A DNA stretch of 36,686 bases from Bacteriovoracaceae bacterium UBA6153 (GTDB taxonomy: Bacteria > Bdellovibrionota > Bacteriovoracia > Bacteriovoracales > Bacteriovoracaceae): positions 1 through 36,686 of the forward strand of contig DIUR01000017.1 of NCBI GenBank assembly GCA_002428265.1, read 5' to 3'. Below are positions 1 to 7,626 of the stretch, in pieces. Within the stretch, counting starts at the first letter, position 1; each line of letters starts with the position of its first letter. The notes beneath the pieces are model-generated. The model saw nothing but the letters and a program-made list of their open reading frames with translations, did no database searches and was not told where the DNA came from. Made by a program: the position numbers and the translations under genes.

Positions 1-88
1 GGTTTAACCCGGTCAGGTCAATTATCTAAAAGATAAAAACTGTTTCCAGTTATTATCTGAGTACCGCTATCACCTGGGACCAGTTCCG

Positions 89-514
89 GTGATTCTTGTT
101 TCAGGAAGGCCTTCAGTTGAAATGCTTTCAGAGGCATTAGAAGAAAAAATTTATGCCTTTTTACAAAAGCCAGTCGATATCAAAAAGCTTAAGCACAAGA
201 TTGAAACTTTTTATGCTTTTAATCCTGATTTTGAGTTAAGAGGACAGAAGATTATTTTATTCCAGGACGACTGGAGTGTAAAAATTAACGATGTTTTAAC
301 AGAACTGACTGAAACGGAATTTAAAATTTTAAGATATATTTTAGAAAGGGATAAAGAAGTTATAGATCGTCAGGTTTTAATAAAGTACTTGTGGGGTGAT
401 TCAAAAGCCTCAAGGAATAAGCTTGATACTCACTTAACAAATCTAAAGAATAAAGTTCCATTCGTTAAAGAGTATTTAATTACTATACCTCGCGTTGGCT
501 TCAAGCTTAAGTAA
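89..514 (+). CDS. Response regulator, OmpR-like winged-helix output domain, receiver truncated
   Basis: The first ~50 residues look like the last third of a receiver domain: a beta-4 strand (VILVSG) and the conserved Lys-Pro (LQKP, about residues 26-28). Residues ~60-141 form an OmpR/PhoB-type winged helix (LTETEFKILRYIL, then RVGFKLK at the wing). Receiver plus winged helix is normally ~220 residues, so the half carrying the phosphoacceptor Asp is missing. The frame stays open upstream only to base 8; bases 5-7 are TAA, so the GTG at 89 is the best visible start unless there is a frameshift. The stop codon shares a base with the ATG of the following histidine kinase, so the two are translationally coupled and form a two-component pair. 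The target genes are unknown. Confidence 0.75.
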   Translation: MILVSGRPSVEMLSEALEEKIYAFLQKPVDIKKLKHKIETFYAFNPDFELRGQKIILFQDDWSVKINDVLTELTETEFKILRYILERDKEVIDRQVLIKYLWGDSKASRNKLDTHLTNLKNKVPFVKEYLITIPRVGFKLK

Positions 515-1584
515 TGGAAGAAAATTTAAAGTACCGTAAGGCATTTTTGATTATTTCTTATAGTGCTTTGGTGCAGTTTTTCGTTCTTCCATTCTTTGAA
601 TTGCCGATGCTTCCAATGAACTTGATTCATAACTATTTTTTTGCCAAATCTGCAGTGGCCTTATCTTTTATTTTTCTTATTTTTTGTATTTATAAATTAA
701 AGCTTATTAAGTATTGGGTATGGATGTTCGGATTTAGTACTATTACCTATGTCATTGTAGGTGAGTATTTTAAGCCAGGATATCACTTTGCTGCTATCCA
801 GATCATGTTCTTATTCGCCATTCTTTTTAGAGGATTTCCTTATTTATCAACGATCTTATTGACGGCTTATTTGATAACTTACACTCTGGTACCTTTTTCA
901 AAAGTCGTGATTCCTGAATATCCTTCTTATCATGCTGATGTTTTCAATGCCGTTATATTTTCTTATTTAATTTGTTTTGCACTTGAATACTACGTTAACC
1001 GTGCTCAAAACAAGCGATCTATTCTTGATAAAAAGTTGCGCTATAAGGGGATTAAGACAGATCTTTTTATGCATGAGCTAAAAAATAAACTTCAGCCTCT
1101 TATTTATAGCTATCCTGATCGTGAAGACCTTCATGATATTCTAGTAACAGTTCAGGGCTTTAATTCATTTTATGATGACAGTGAAATAAGTTTTGAAGAA
1201 GTTGCCAGGTCTGTTCTAGAGAAGTTTAAAATTGAAAGTGAGCTTACTGTAGATGGGATTCAAGATTTTTTTATTGATCAAATGGATCTTCAAACAATTC
1301 TTTGCAATTTAATGCTCAACTCTTCTAAGGCAGCTCAGGCAAAAGGAGTTAAGCTACATCTATCACTGAACAATACACTAAGTGGATTTACCTATTGTGA
1401 TAATGCTGGGGGAATGACAGATGAGCAGTTTAAATTCTTTTCTCAAAAATATTTAAGGCCTTATCCTGGACATGAAAAAAATGGACTAGGCATACTTTTG
1501 GTCAAGAAGTTAGTTGAGCATCATGAAGGGACATTTACTATTAAGAAAATTCCAGACGGTACTAAGTTTGAGATTAATTATTAG
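514..1584 (+). CDS. Membrane sensor histidine kinase
   Basis: The N-terminal ~165 residues hold about six hydrophobic segments with no obvious extracellular sensor domain. They are followed by an H-box (HELKNKLQPL, phosphoacceptor His about residue 187) and a HATPase_c domain with N-box (NLMLNSSKA), G1 box (DNAGGM) and G2 box (GLGILLVKKL). The dimerisation region is short between the H-box and N-box. It autophosphorylates on His and should pass the phosphate to the winged-helix regulator directly upstream, whose stop overlaps this ATG (TAATG). The last four bases overlap the 3' end of the convergent gene. The signal sensed cannot be read from the sequence. Confidence 0.85.
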   Translation: MEENLKYRKAFLIISYSALVQFFVLPFFELPMLPMNLIHNYFFAKSAVALSFIFLIFCIYKLKLIKYWVWMFGFSTITYVIVGEYFKPGYHFAAIQIMFLFAILFRGFPYLSTILLTAYLITYTLVPFSKVVIPEYPSYHADVFNAVIFSYLICFALEYYVNRAQNKRSILDKKLRYKGIKTDLFMHELKNKLQPLIYSYPDREDLHDILVTVQGFNSFYDDSEISFEEVARSVLEKFKIESELTVDGIQDFFIDQMDLQTILCNLMLNSSKAAQAKGVKLHLSLNNTLSGFTYCDNAGGMTDEQFKFFSQKYLRPYPGHEKNGLGILLVKKLVEHHEGTFTIKKIPDGTKFEINY

Positions 1585-1886
1585 AAACAATTGATGGCGT
1601 AAAGTTGAAGATCTTCTTCAATGAAAGTTACCAAACACGTTTCTTTTGCTATTTTTCCAGTATTAAAATGCTTAATTGTTGTTTTGGCCGAAAGAGTTAT
1701 GAACTCAACACTCTCTTTATAAGCAAAATCCATATGAGATATTTTAAGTAATTCCCACTCACCACCTGAGAGATAGTACATTTCAATTTCTTCTTGAGCG
1801 CTAGTATAAACTTCTTTTACTGCACCAGCTTGAAGTGGAGAGGAAAGTAAAAATGTACAAGCTAGAAATAATGCAATGATTTTCAT
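1581..1886 (-). CDS. Small secreted hypothetical protein
   Basis: The 101-residue product starts with a clear signal peptide (MKIIALFLACTFLLSS, cleavage near QAGA). The mature part, about 80 residues, is beta-rich in appearance with two Cys near the C-terminus that could pair. No family is recognised. It converges on, and overlaps by 4 bp, the histidine kinase gene. Its promoter may be TTGACC-17-TAAAAG within 1905-1935 (minus strand). Confidence 0.6.
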   Translation of the reverse strand: MKIIALFLACTFLLSSPLQAGAVKEVYTSAQEEIEMYYLSGGEWELLKISHMDFAYKESVEFITLSAKTTIKHFNTGKIAKETCLVTFIEEDLQLYAINCF

Positions 1887-1963
1887 AAATGCCTTTATCA
1901 GAGTGTTTTTATACTTTTACTGATGTTACACCCCATGGTCAAGGCACGAGCTTTTATTTGTTG

Positions 1964-2956
1964 TTAGCGAAGATTTGTTGGCAGATTCTGATGAAAAATG
2001 AGCGGCGTCATCGCCGTATTTGTATGAAGAAAAATGAGAGTTATTAGTAGTAATAGTTTTCGTAGGCTATAGCGATGATACATCAGGATCCATACGGCGA
2101 TAATGAGAAATAATGATGAACTGGTGAAAGTCCCATTGATCGCCTTTGAGCTCCATTGAATAGCGACGATATAACTTCTGAGCACTGGCTCAATCCAATT
2201 GATGCCAATAAACCAATAGGTCATCAAAAAGAGTAAGCATAAGGGGAATAAAAAAGTGAAGAGAAAGGCTCCGAATAGTCCTAATGGAATTGAAAGAAGG
2301 GAAACTTTGTTTCCTAAGAAAAGTGCCAAGATTAATTGAGTCGAAAATAATCCAAGAATCAAAAGGAGTTTAGATTGGTTTTGCAGCGAAAAAAAAGTGC
2401 CTAAAAAAGCAAAACTAAAAATAAAACCTACAGGCGAACTTGCATACTGGCCGAAGATAAATGAAATGATAAAAGTTAATAAGAACACAGTTTCAGTAGA
2501 GAGCTTCATTTTAAGATTAAACTTCACTTGAAAAAGTAATCTCAAAATCGATAGACGCTTTATCGATTCAAGGCCAGGTAGAAATAAAAGACTAGACAGA
2601 ACTCCAGCTTTTGCTAAATTCCGGACCCATTTAAATTTAATTTTTTTAACAAAAAACATAATTATTAATAAGCATGCACTAAGGTGAATACCAGAAGGTG
2701 ATAATAAAAAAGTGAGATTAACTTTCTTAAAAGCTTTTTTCGTGTAAGGCGAAATGCCATTTTTATTTCCAGTAAAAAAGCTAAAAAGGATGTTGGCCGT
2801 CTCCGGTTTTTTAAAATCAGCTTTCACCTTTTGATGATAGCGCTTCATAAAGGCCGGCACGGTTTTGGGAGGGGGGATGACCTTGGAGCGCCCTGATTGG
2901 ACGGTTATTCCAAGCATGACAGCAGTGAAAAGGCTGATAAATAGGAAAAATTTCAT
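1964..2956 (-). CDS. ComEC/Rec2-like competence-domain membrane protein (core only)
   Basis: The 330-residue polytopic membrane protein has about 8 hydrophobic segments. The stretch LLSPSGIHLSACLL resembles the conserved SG-x-H motif of the ComEC/Rec2 competence domain (usually L-x-x-SGLH), and the following loop with Arg-rich RLSILRLLFQ also fits. ComEC forms the inner-membrane channel for DNA uptake. Typical ComEC proteins are 600-800 residues with an N-terminal OB domain and a C-terminal metallo-beta-lactamase domain; both are absent here. This may be a reduced ComEC or a paralogue of unknown role. Its start region, after a short hydrophobic segment, faces the nadC promoter region divergently. 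Confidence 0.55.
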   Translation of the reverse strand: MKFFLFISLFTAVMLGITVQSGRSKVIPPPKTVPAFMKRYHQKVKADFKKPETANILFSFFTGNKNGISPYTKKAFKKVNLTFLLSPSGIHLSACLLIIMFFVKKIKFKWVRNLAKAGVLSSLLFLPGLESIKRLSILRLLFQVKFNLKMKLSTETVFLLTFIISFIFGQYASSPVGFIFSFAFLGTFFSLQNQSKLLLILGLFSTQLILALFLGNKVSLLSIPLGLFGAFLFTFLFPLCLLFLMTYWFIGINWIEPVLRSYIVAIQWSSKAINGTFTSSSLFLIIAVWILMYHRYSLRKLLLLITLIFLHTNTAMTPLIFHQNLPTNLR

Positions 2957-2993
2957 ACCTAACTGCTTGAAAAGGGACGTCCTGCATAAAAGA

Positions 2994-3021
2994 CTTAACT
3001 CTTTGAGAGTATGGAGTTAAA
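2994..3021. promoter_or_regulatory. Inverted repeat upstream of nadC (possible operator)
   Basis: TTAACTC (2995-3001) and GAGTTAA (3014-3020) are perfect inverted arms separated by 12 nt, with ACTCT/AGAGT nested inside. It lies between the divergent ComEC-like and nadC genes, 55 bp before the nadC ATG. It could be an operator for NAD-pathway control or a leader hairpin; there is no direct evidence for either. Confidence 0.3.
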
Positions 3022-3075
3022 AGGATGAGGAGAGATAAATTTGAGGGTCATCCTCATGATTTTTGAAAGGTCGTT

Positions 3076-3924
3076 ATGAGTCTGCAGACATTAGGTTTTG
3101 AAATGGATTATGCCCGCTTTTTTGCGGAAGATGATTTACAAGGAAATGCTTTTTACTTAAGCCAGCTTCCAACTGACACAGTTGAGTGCTTGTTAAAAAT
3201 TAAAAGTGATGTGCGTTTATCTGGCCTTCCTTATTTTGTCGGAGCTTTTAATTTCCTAGGAGCGACTCTCGATTACAATGATTTCAAAAAATACGAAGGA
3301 ATGAATTTCAAAAAAGGTGAAGTGATAACTTTTAAACTGCCTTTTGCGATTGCTCTTACAGGTGAGAGGATTGCCCTGAATCTTCTTCAGCAGGCAACTC
3401 GCATTTCAACGTTTACAGAAAAATTTGTAAAACTCTCTGAAGGAACAAATACAAAAATATTAGATACAAGAAAAACAACTCCAGGACTAAGACAGCTTGA
3501 AAAATACGCAGTCAGAATCGGCGGGGCCCATAATCATCGTTTTTCACAGGCAGATGCCTGGATGATCAAAGATAATCACAAAACTTTTTTTGGTGGACTT
3601 CCTGGGGCCTGGAAATATTTCCAGTCAATGCAGACGTTTTATCAAAACATCATTGTGGAAATTCACTCTCTTGAAGAATTGAAGACAGCATTTGATTTGG
3701 GTGTAAAAAACGTCATGCTGGATAATTTCTCTTCTGATGATTTAAAAAAGGCCATAGAGATTAAAATTCCTGGCGTGACTTATGAAGTCTCGGGCGGAGT
3801 GAATTTTGAAACTCTACCAACATTTTTATTAAATGGTATCGATGCAGTCAGTATCGGTGCTCTTACTCATAGCGCTCCTCATATCGACCTTTCAATGAAG
3901 ATTAAAACAGTAGGTTCAAAATGA
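3076..3924 (+). CDS. nadC: Nicotinate-nucleotide pyrophosphorylase (quinolinate phosphoribosyltransferase)
   Basis: It converts quinolinate and PRPP to nicotinate mononucleotide, CO2 and PPi in de novo NAD synthesis. The 282 residues match the family length. Visible motifs are ER-x-ALN-x-LQ (~97-105), the PRPP/quinolinate-binding DTRKTTPGLR (~129-138), the GGAHNHR loop, VMLDNF and the EVSGGVN strand of the barrel. The ATG at 3076 has an AAAGG ribosome site. Its last four bases overlap the nadB start (ATGA), so the two genes are coupled. No nadA lies in the window. Confidence 0.95.
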   Translation: MSLQTLGFEMDYARFFAEDDLQGNAFYLSQLPTDTVECLLKIKSDVRLSGLPYFVGAFNFLGATLDYNDFKKYEGMNFKKGEVITFKLPFAIALTGERIALNLLQQATRISTFTEKFVKLSEGTNTKILDTRKTTPGLRQLEKYAVRIGGAHNHRFSQADAWMIKDNHKTFFGGLPGAWKYFQSMQTFYQNIIVEIHSLEELKTAFDLGVKNVMLDNFSSDDLKKAIEIKIPGVTYEVSGGVNFETLPTFLLNGIDAVSIGALTHSAPHIDLSMKIKTVGSK

Positions 3925-5477
3925 ATTTTGAATTTGATGTCTTGATTATTGGAACAGGTATCGCAGGGCTCTCAGCTGCCGCTGGTCTTGCTGAACGCGG
4001 GCTAAAAGTCGCAATCGTCACAAGAGAAAGAGATCCTTCTCATACCAACACAGTATGGGCACAGGGGGGGATTATTTACGCTAAAGGCTCAGAAGAATCT
4101 TTAGTTGAAGATATTATGAAAGCGAGTGCCGGAACTTCTTCGATAGAAGCTGCAAGACTTGTGGCCTATGAATCAAGCTCTATCCTTGAAGATTTACTCA
4201 TTCATAAAGCACATTCAAATTTTGAGCGCGATGAAAGTGGCGAATTATTATTCACAAAAGAAGCAGCTCACTCGACTCCAAGGATTCTTTATCGTGGAGA
4301 CTACACTGGTAAAGACATCCAGATTACTCTGCTAAATTACCTAAGAGACAATTTCTCAAATGTTACTTTCTTAACGGGGCACACGGCTATTGATTTACTG
4401 ACAGCTCTTCACCATGGAGTTCAGATTCAACAGCGCTACGAAGAAAATAAAGTTCTTGGTGCCTACGTTTATAATCAAGATACAAAGTCAGTTGAAAAAA
4501 TTCTGGCCAAGTTTACTGTGCTTGCCACTGGTGGAATTGGGGCCCTTTATCTTCACCACACGAACTCTGAAGGAGCGCGTGGTGACGGGCATGCTATGGC
4601 CAAACGAGCAGGGGCTGTCTTAACAGATCTGGAGTTTATTCAATTTCACCCAACAAGTTTTTATGGTGGGGCAACTCACAGAAGATTTCTTGTAAGTGAA
4701 GCCGTTCGTGGAGAAGGTGGATTGTTAATCAACTCTCAGGGCGTGCGCTTTATGGGGAAATACCACCCGGATATGGAGCTTGCTCCAAGAGATATCGTTG
4801 CTCGTGCAATTGCCGAAGAAATTATTGAAACACAAAGTGACTGCGTGTATCTCGATATCACTCACAAAGATCCAGAGTGGATTAAAAACCGTTTCCCTAC
4901 TATTTATAAGCATTGCCTTGAGCACGGTGTAGATATGTGTACAGATCGCATTCCGGTCGTACCAGCTGCTCACTATACTTGTGGTGGTGTAAAGACCGAT
5001 TTAAAAGGGCACACGACTCTTAAGAATTTGTATGCAGTAGGCGAAGTCGCTTGCACTGGTCTTCATGGAGCTAACCGCCTTGCTTCAACATCTCTTCTTG
5101 AAGGTATGACTTTCGGACATATTGCAGCTCTGGATATTTTAAAAAATGTTGATAGTGAGAAAATATATTCGAGTGAAAAAATTAAAGACTGGGTTGATGG
5201 GACTGAAGAGGTCGACACTGCTCTTATTCATCAGGATTGGATGACGCTGAAGCAGACAATGTGGAATTATGTTGGTCTGACTCGCTCTAAAGATAGGCTC
5301 TCTCGTGCAGAGGCCATGTTTAATGAGCTCTCTGATGAGATCAATCGCTTTTATAAAGATGCTTGTCTGGTAGATAGTTTGATTGGTTTAAGAAACGCTG
5401 TTGAAGTTGGTCACCAGGTGCTTTTGGCCTCAAGAAGAAACACTCAATCAGTTGGTTGTTTTTATCGCAAGAGTTAA
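3921..5477 (+). CDS. nadB: L-aspartate oxidase
   Basis: This flavoprotein oxidises L-aspartate to iminoaspartate, which NadA condenses to quinolinate, the substrate of the upstream NadC. The N-terminus carries the FAD Rossmann motif (GTGIAGLSAA), followed by NTVWAQGGI, the substrate-loop region with EFIQFHPT, and the C-terminal FAD contact GEVACTGLHGANRLAS typical of the fumarate reductase/NadB superfamily. The C-terminal helical domain is present. At 518 residues it has the normal length. The start overlaps nadC by 4 bp. A tRNA-like remnant begins 22 bp after its stop. Confidence 0.95.
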   Translation: MNFEFDVLIIGTGIAGLSAAAGLAERGLKVAIVTRERDPSHTNTVWAQGGIIYAKGSEESLVEDIMKASAGTSSIEAARLVAYESSSILEDLLIHKAHSNFERDESGELLFTKEAAHSTPRILYRGDYTGKDIQITLLNYLRDNFSNVTFLTGHTAIDLLTALHHGVQIQQRYEENKVLGAYVYNQDTKSVEKILAKFTVLATGGIGALYLHHTNSEGARGDGHAMAKRAGAVLTDLEFIQFHPTSFYGGATHRRFLVSEAVRGEGGLLINSQGVRFMGKYHPDMELAPRDIVARAIAEEIIETQSDCVYLDITHKDPEWIKNRFPTIYKHCLEHGVDMCTDRIPVVPAAHYTCGGVKTDLKGHTTLKNLYAVGEVACTGLHGANRLASTSLLEGMTFGHIAALDILKNVDSEKIYSSEKIKDWVDGTEEVDTALIHQDWMTLKQTMWNYVGLTRSKDRLSRAEAMFNELSDEINRFYKDACLVDSLIGLRNAVEVGHQVLLASRRNTQSVGCFYRKS

Positions 5478-5499
5478 AAAAAGAATGAGCCCAGTCTTA

Positions 5500-5546
5500 G
5501 GGGACCGAGCTCAGTGGTAGAGTGTGACCCTTTTAACCTCATAATC
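5500..5546 (+). pseudogene. Degenerate tRNA-Lys(UUU)-like 5' half
   Basis: The bases from 5500 read as a tRNA 5' half: a 7-nt acceptor strand (GGGGACC), D-stem GCTC with loop AGTGGTA and GAGT (5509-5523), then an anticodon arm with the canonical Lys loop CTTTTAA (5530-5536, anticodon TTT). The anticodon stem pairs at only three of five positions (TGACC against CCTCA). There is no T-arm (no TTCRA loop in a stem) and no acceptor 3' strand or CCA. I read it as a tRNA remnant, not a working gene. Chance resemblance is the alternative, but the D-arm and loop positions fit the tRNA frame exactly. Confidence 0.5.
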
Positions 5547-5602
5547 CTTCACAAAGTTAAAAGTTTATAGATAGTTCCCTCTGCATTGTCTTGATGAAAA
5601 AA

Positions 5603-5626
5603 GAGATCCGTGAGGGAGATTCGTGA
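5603..5626. repeat. Short tandem direct repeat between nadB and the pentapeptide gene
   Basis: Two 11-nt copies differing at one base (GAGATCCGTGA, GAGATTCGTGA) start 13 nt apart at 5603 and 5616. They lie in the convergent intergenic region. On the minus strand AGAGA...TCTCT arms followed by T6 could form a weak terminator for the pentapeptide-repeat gene. Confidence 0.4.
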
Positions 5627-5655
5627 TAGCTCTCTCTTGTAAAATATTTTTTAAA

Positions 5656-6090
5656 TTAAGCGCTCAAGGTAAGAAACTCCGCAAGACAAGTAATAGTGTG
5701 GCTTCCAGTTCCTTGAGATTCGAAGGCCAGGTTGTCTTTTAAGTCTGTTGTATCGATGTCCGAGTCTTTCATGCTGCTCATTCCCCACATGCAATTTTCC
5801 CATGATGTGTTCTCAAAATTGCAATCTGTAAATCTTGAGAATTTGAACTTGCAATTTAGAAACAGGCAGTTGATGAAGATGCAATTTTCGATTTCAGTCC
5901 CAAAAAAGGTGCAATCTTGAAAGATTACATCTTCGTAAACCATCTCAGAAAGCTTGCTTCCAGAGATAATTGCACCTTCGTAAGTAACCGAATTAATTGT
6001 CTTGTTCTCAAGTGACTGATATGACGTTTCACCTAATTTCTCTTCAAGTTGTTCGTACAAGTCGTTGATAAAATAAGTTAACGTTTGCAT
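5656..6090 (-). CDS. Pentapeptide-repeat protein
   Basis: The 144-residue protein has a ~40-residue helical N-terminus and then about 13 consecutive pentapeptide-like units (A/C/S-x-F/L-x-x pattern: CTFFG, CIFIN, CLFLN, CKFKF, CNFEN) over ~45-118. Such units build a right-handed quadrilateral beta-helix. Members can mimic DNA or act as adaptors, but the repeat does not tell function. There is no signal peptide, so it is probably cytoplasmic. The start is supported by AAAGGGG upstream and by a strong minus-strand promoter (6136-6164). It is divergent from the XRE-type regulator gene, a frequent arrangement for regulator and target. Confidence 0.85.
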   Translation of the reverse strand: MQTLTYFINDLYEQLEEKLGETSYQSLENKTINSVTYEGAIISGSKLSEMVYEDVIFQDCTFFGTEIENCIFINCLFLNCKFKFSRFTDCNFENTSWENCMWGMSSMKDSDIDTTDLKDNLAFESQGTGSHTITCLAEFLTLSA

Positions 6091-6135
6091 TTCAGACCCC
6101 TTTAGTTTTAAGCGTCCCCCGCCTTTCCTGAGCCC

Positions 6136-6164
6136 AGAATATCAAATCTGACCATTTGCGTCAA
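6136..6164 (-). promoter_or_regulatory. Sigma-70-type promoter of the pentapeptide-repeat gene
   Basis: On the minus strand TTGACG (complement of 6159-6164) and TATTCT (complement of 6136-6141) are separated by exactly 17 nt. Transcription would start about 40 bp before the ATG at 6090. The -35 box overlaps the first copy of a TTGCRTCAAG direct repeat. Confidence 0.7.
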
Positions 6165-6198
6165 GAAATAAAATTGCATCAAGTAATTTATTTGCAAT
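6156..6198. promoter_or_regulatory. Direct/inverted repeats in the divergent control region
   Basis: TTGCGTCAAG (6156-6165) and TTGCATCAAG (6174-6183) are 9/10 identical with an 18-nt period. ATTGCA (6173-6178) and TGCAAT (6193-6198) form an inverted pair. The first copy overlaps the -35 box of the pentapeptide gene. A site for the adjacent XRE-type regulator is a reasonable inference. Confidence 0.4.
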
Positions 6199-6238
6199 CC
6201 GATAATGCTTTTAAGGATTTACGACAAAGGAATATTGC

Positions 6239-6841
6239 ATGGCGGAATTTAAAAGAACTAAAGTTGAGATGTTTCTAGGGGTTACAAGAAAGTACATGCA
6301 AGTACGAGGTGCAATGTCGCAAAAAGACCTGGCAGAACAGACCGATGTAGGGATCTCTACAATGAGTCGTTTCCTCTCTCAGAAATCAACCGAGCTCAAC
6401 CCTCAGCTCATTGCTAAAATCACTGCAAAACTCAATATACCTCTCCATGAAATGATTGATTTTGTCGAAGAGGACTTTGCAGACAGATTTATAAGACTCG
6501 TGAAGTTTTATAAAGATGAACTTAACGAAGAAGATATGGATGCAGCCGAGTTAGTAGACTCAGCACCAGGGCCTGGAACGCAAAAGAGTATTAATCCGGG
6601 GGACAGAAGATTAACGGCAGAAGAGCGAAGAGAAGAGACTAGAGGAATTATTAAAGAAGAAAAAGCTTCTTCAAAAGATCGCTCTGATAAAAGTATACGT
6701 GAAAAGTTAGAGAGCTTAACTCCAAGACAGAGAGCTTTTATGACAGAGTTTTTAAATTTAAAATTAGAAGAGCGCGATCTTATCGTCGACGTTGGTAACA
6801 ATATGTTTCAGTACTTCAAAATGAAAGGCATGGATATATGA
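6239..6841 (+). CDS. XRE/Cro-family HTH transcriptional regulator
   Basis: The first ~75 residues hold a Cro/C1-type helix-turn-helix (SQKDLAEQTDVGISTMSRFL, ~27-46, followed by IAKITAKLNIPL). The remainder is charged and helical (~110-160) with a conserved-looking tail (TPRQRAFMTEFLNL). It is likely a DNA-binding regulator; the ligand is unknown. An AAAGG site precedes the ATG. Its stop overlaps the start of the next gene (ATGA), which itself overlaps mutY, so this regulator heads a three-gene operon. It may control the divergent pentapeptide-repeat gene through the repeats at 6156-6198. Confidence 0.75.
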   Translation: MAEFKRTKVEMFLGVTRKYMQVRGAMSQKDLAEQTDVGISTMSRFLSQKSTELNPQLIAKITAKLNIPLHEMIDFVEEDFADRFIRLVKFYKDELNEEDMDAAELVDSAPGPGTQKSINPGDRRLTAEERREETRGIIKEEKASSKDRSDKSIREKLESLTPRQRAFMTEFLNLKLEERDLIVDVGNNMFQYFKMKGMDI

Positions 6842-7626
6842 TTAAATTAAAGACAGCATTACTTTCATTTTGTTTGCTGCCTTCGCTGGTTATGGCCACT
6901 CCTCAGAAAATAGAGATGATCTTTTTATCTCCTTTAAAAGTTTCACAAATACTTCAGCAGCTGGATCAAAGAGATCAATTTCAATTCACTAAAAAAATGG
7001 CCCAGAATGAAATGGCCAACTGTGTGCCGATGGGTGATGGGTGTTTTCATCCACAATTAGGATTTATTGAAAAGGCAGAAATCGAAAAAAGTAAACCTCG
7101 GTTAGCAGAAGATAAAAAGCTTGAGCTTAAAACGTTTAATGCAACAGAGACGAGTTTGGTTAATTGCGATAAAAATAATTACTTCGATATTTTTTGTGGA
7201 AAAGAGCGTGCTAACGCTGCTCCATCAGAAATAGAAATCTGGTTTGATATTTCTTCATCACTTAAAACAGTAGATTATAATCGCGATCCTGACCAATGTG
7301 CACGCAGAACATTTATGGAGAAAGTCACTTTAAGCTGTAAAAGCAAAGTGAATGTTTCAGTCTACAATACTTCTATCAAACAAGTTGGAGATCATTCAGG
7401 TGTCTGTATGGCCTATGGAACTAATGACCAGGCAAGGCTACTGCGTTGGATGAAGGATTCCAAAGCTAAACATCTTTTAGTCGTCACAGATATTGATGAA
7501 ATGTCGACAGAGATGAGAGATTTCCTTGAGAAGAATGGCGCTAAACTTACAGGGGATGGCGTTAAAGCATTTACTTCAAATGATCTGATTGACTATGCGA
7601 GCGTTTTTACTAAAATGTGTCCGTAA
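6838..7626 (+). CDS. Secreted VWA-like hypothetical protein
   Basis: The 262-residue product has a signal peptide (KTALLSFCLLPSLVMA, cleavage near residue 20). A beta-strand leading into D-x-S-x-S (IWFDISSSL, D137, S139, S141) and a later LLVVTDIDEMS strand resemble the MIDAS metal site of von Willebrand A domains (~131-262). Seven or so Cys residues could form periplasmic disulfides. Metal-dependent ligand binding is inferred from motif only. It overlaps the regulator gene by 4 bp upstream and the mutY start by 1 bp downstream. Confidence 0.55.
   Translation: MIKLKTALLSFCLLPSLVMATPQKIEMIFLSPLKVSQILQQLDQRDQFQFTKKMAQNEMANCVPMGDGCFHPQLGFIEKAEIEKSKPRLAEDKKLELKTFNATETSLVNCDKNNYFDIFCGKERANAAPSEIEIWFDISSSLKTVDYNRDPDQCARRTFMEKVTLSCKSKVNVSVYNTSIKQVGDHSGVCMAYGTNDQARLLRWMKDSKAKHLLVVTDIDEMSTEMRDFLEKNGAKLTGDGVKAFTSNDLIDYASVFTKMCP

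Noticed and set aside
4414..4973. Additional open frames inside nadB on both strands
   Set aside because: They are out-of-frame shadows of a well-supported gene, with no start signals or similarity.
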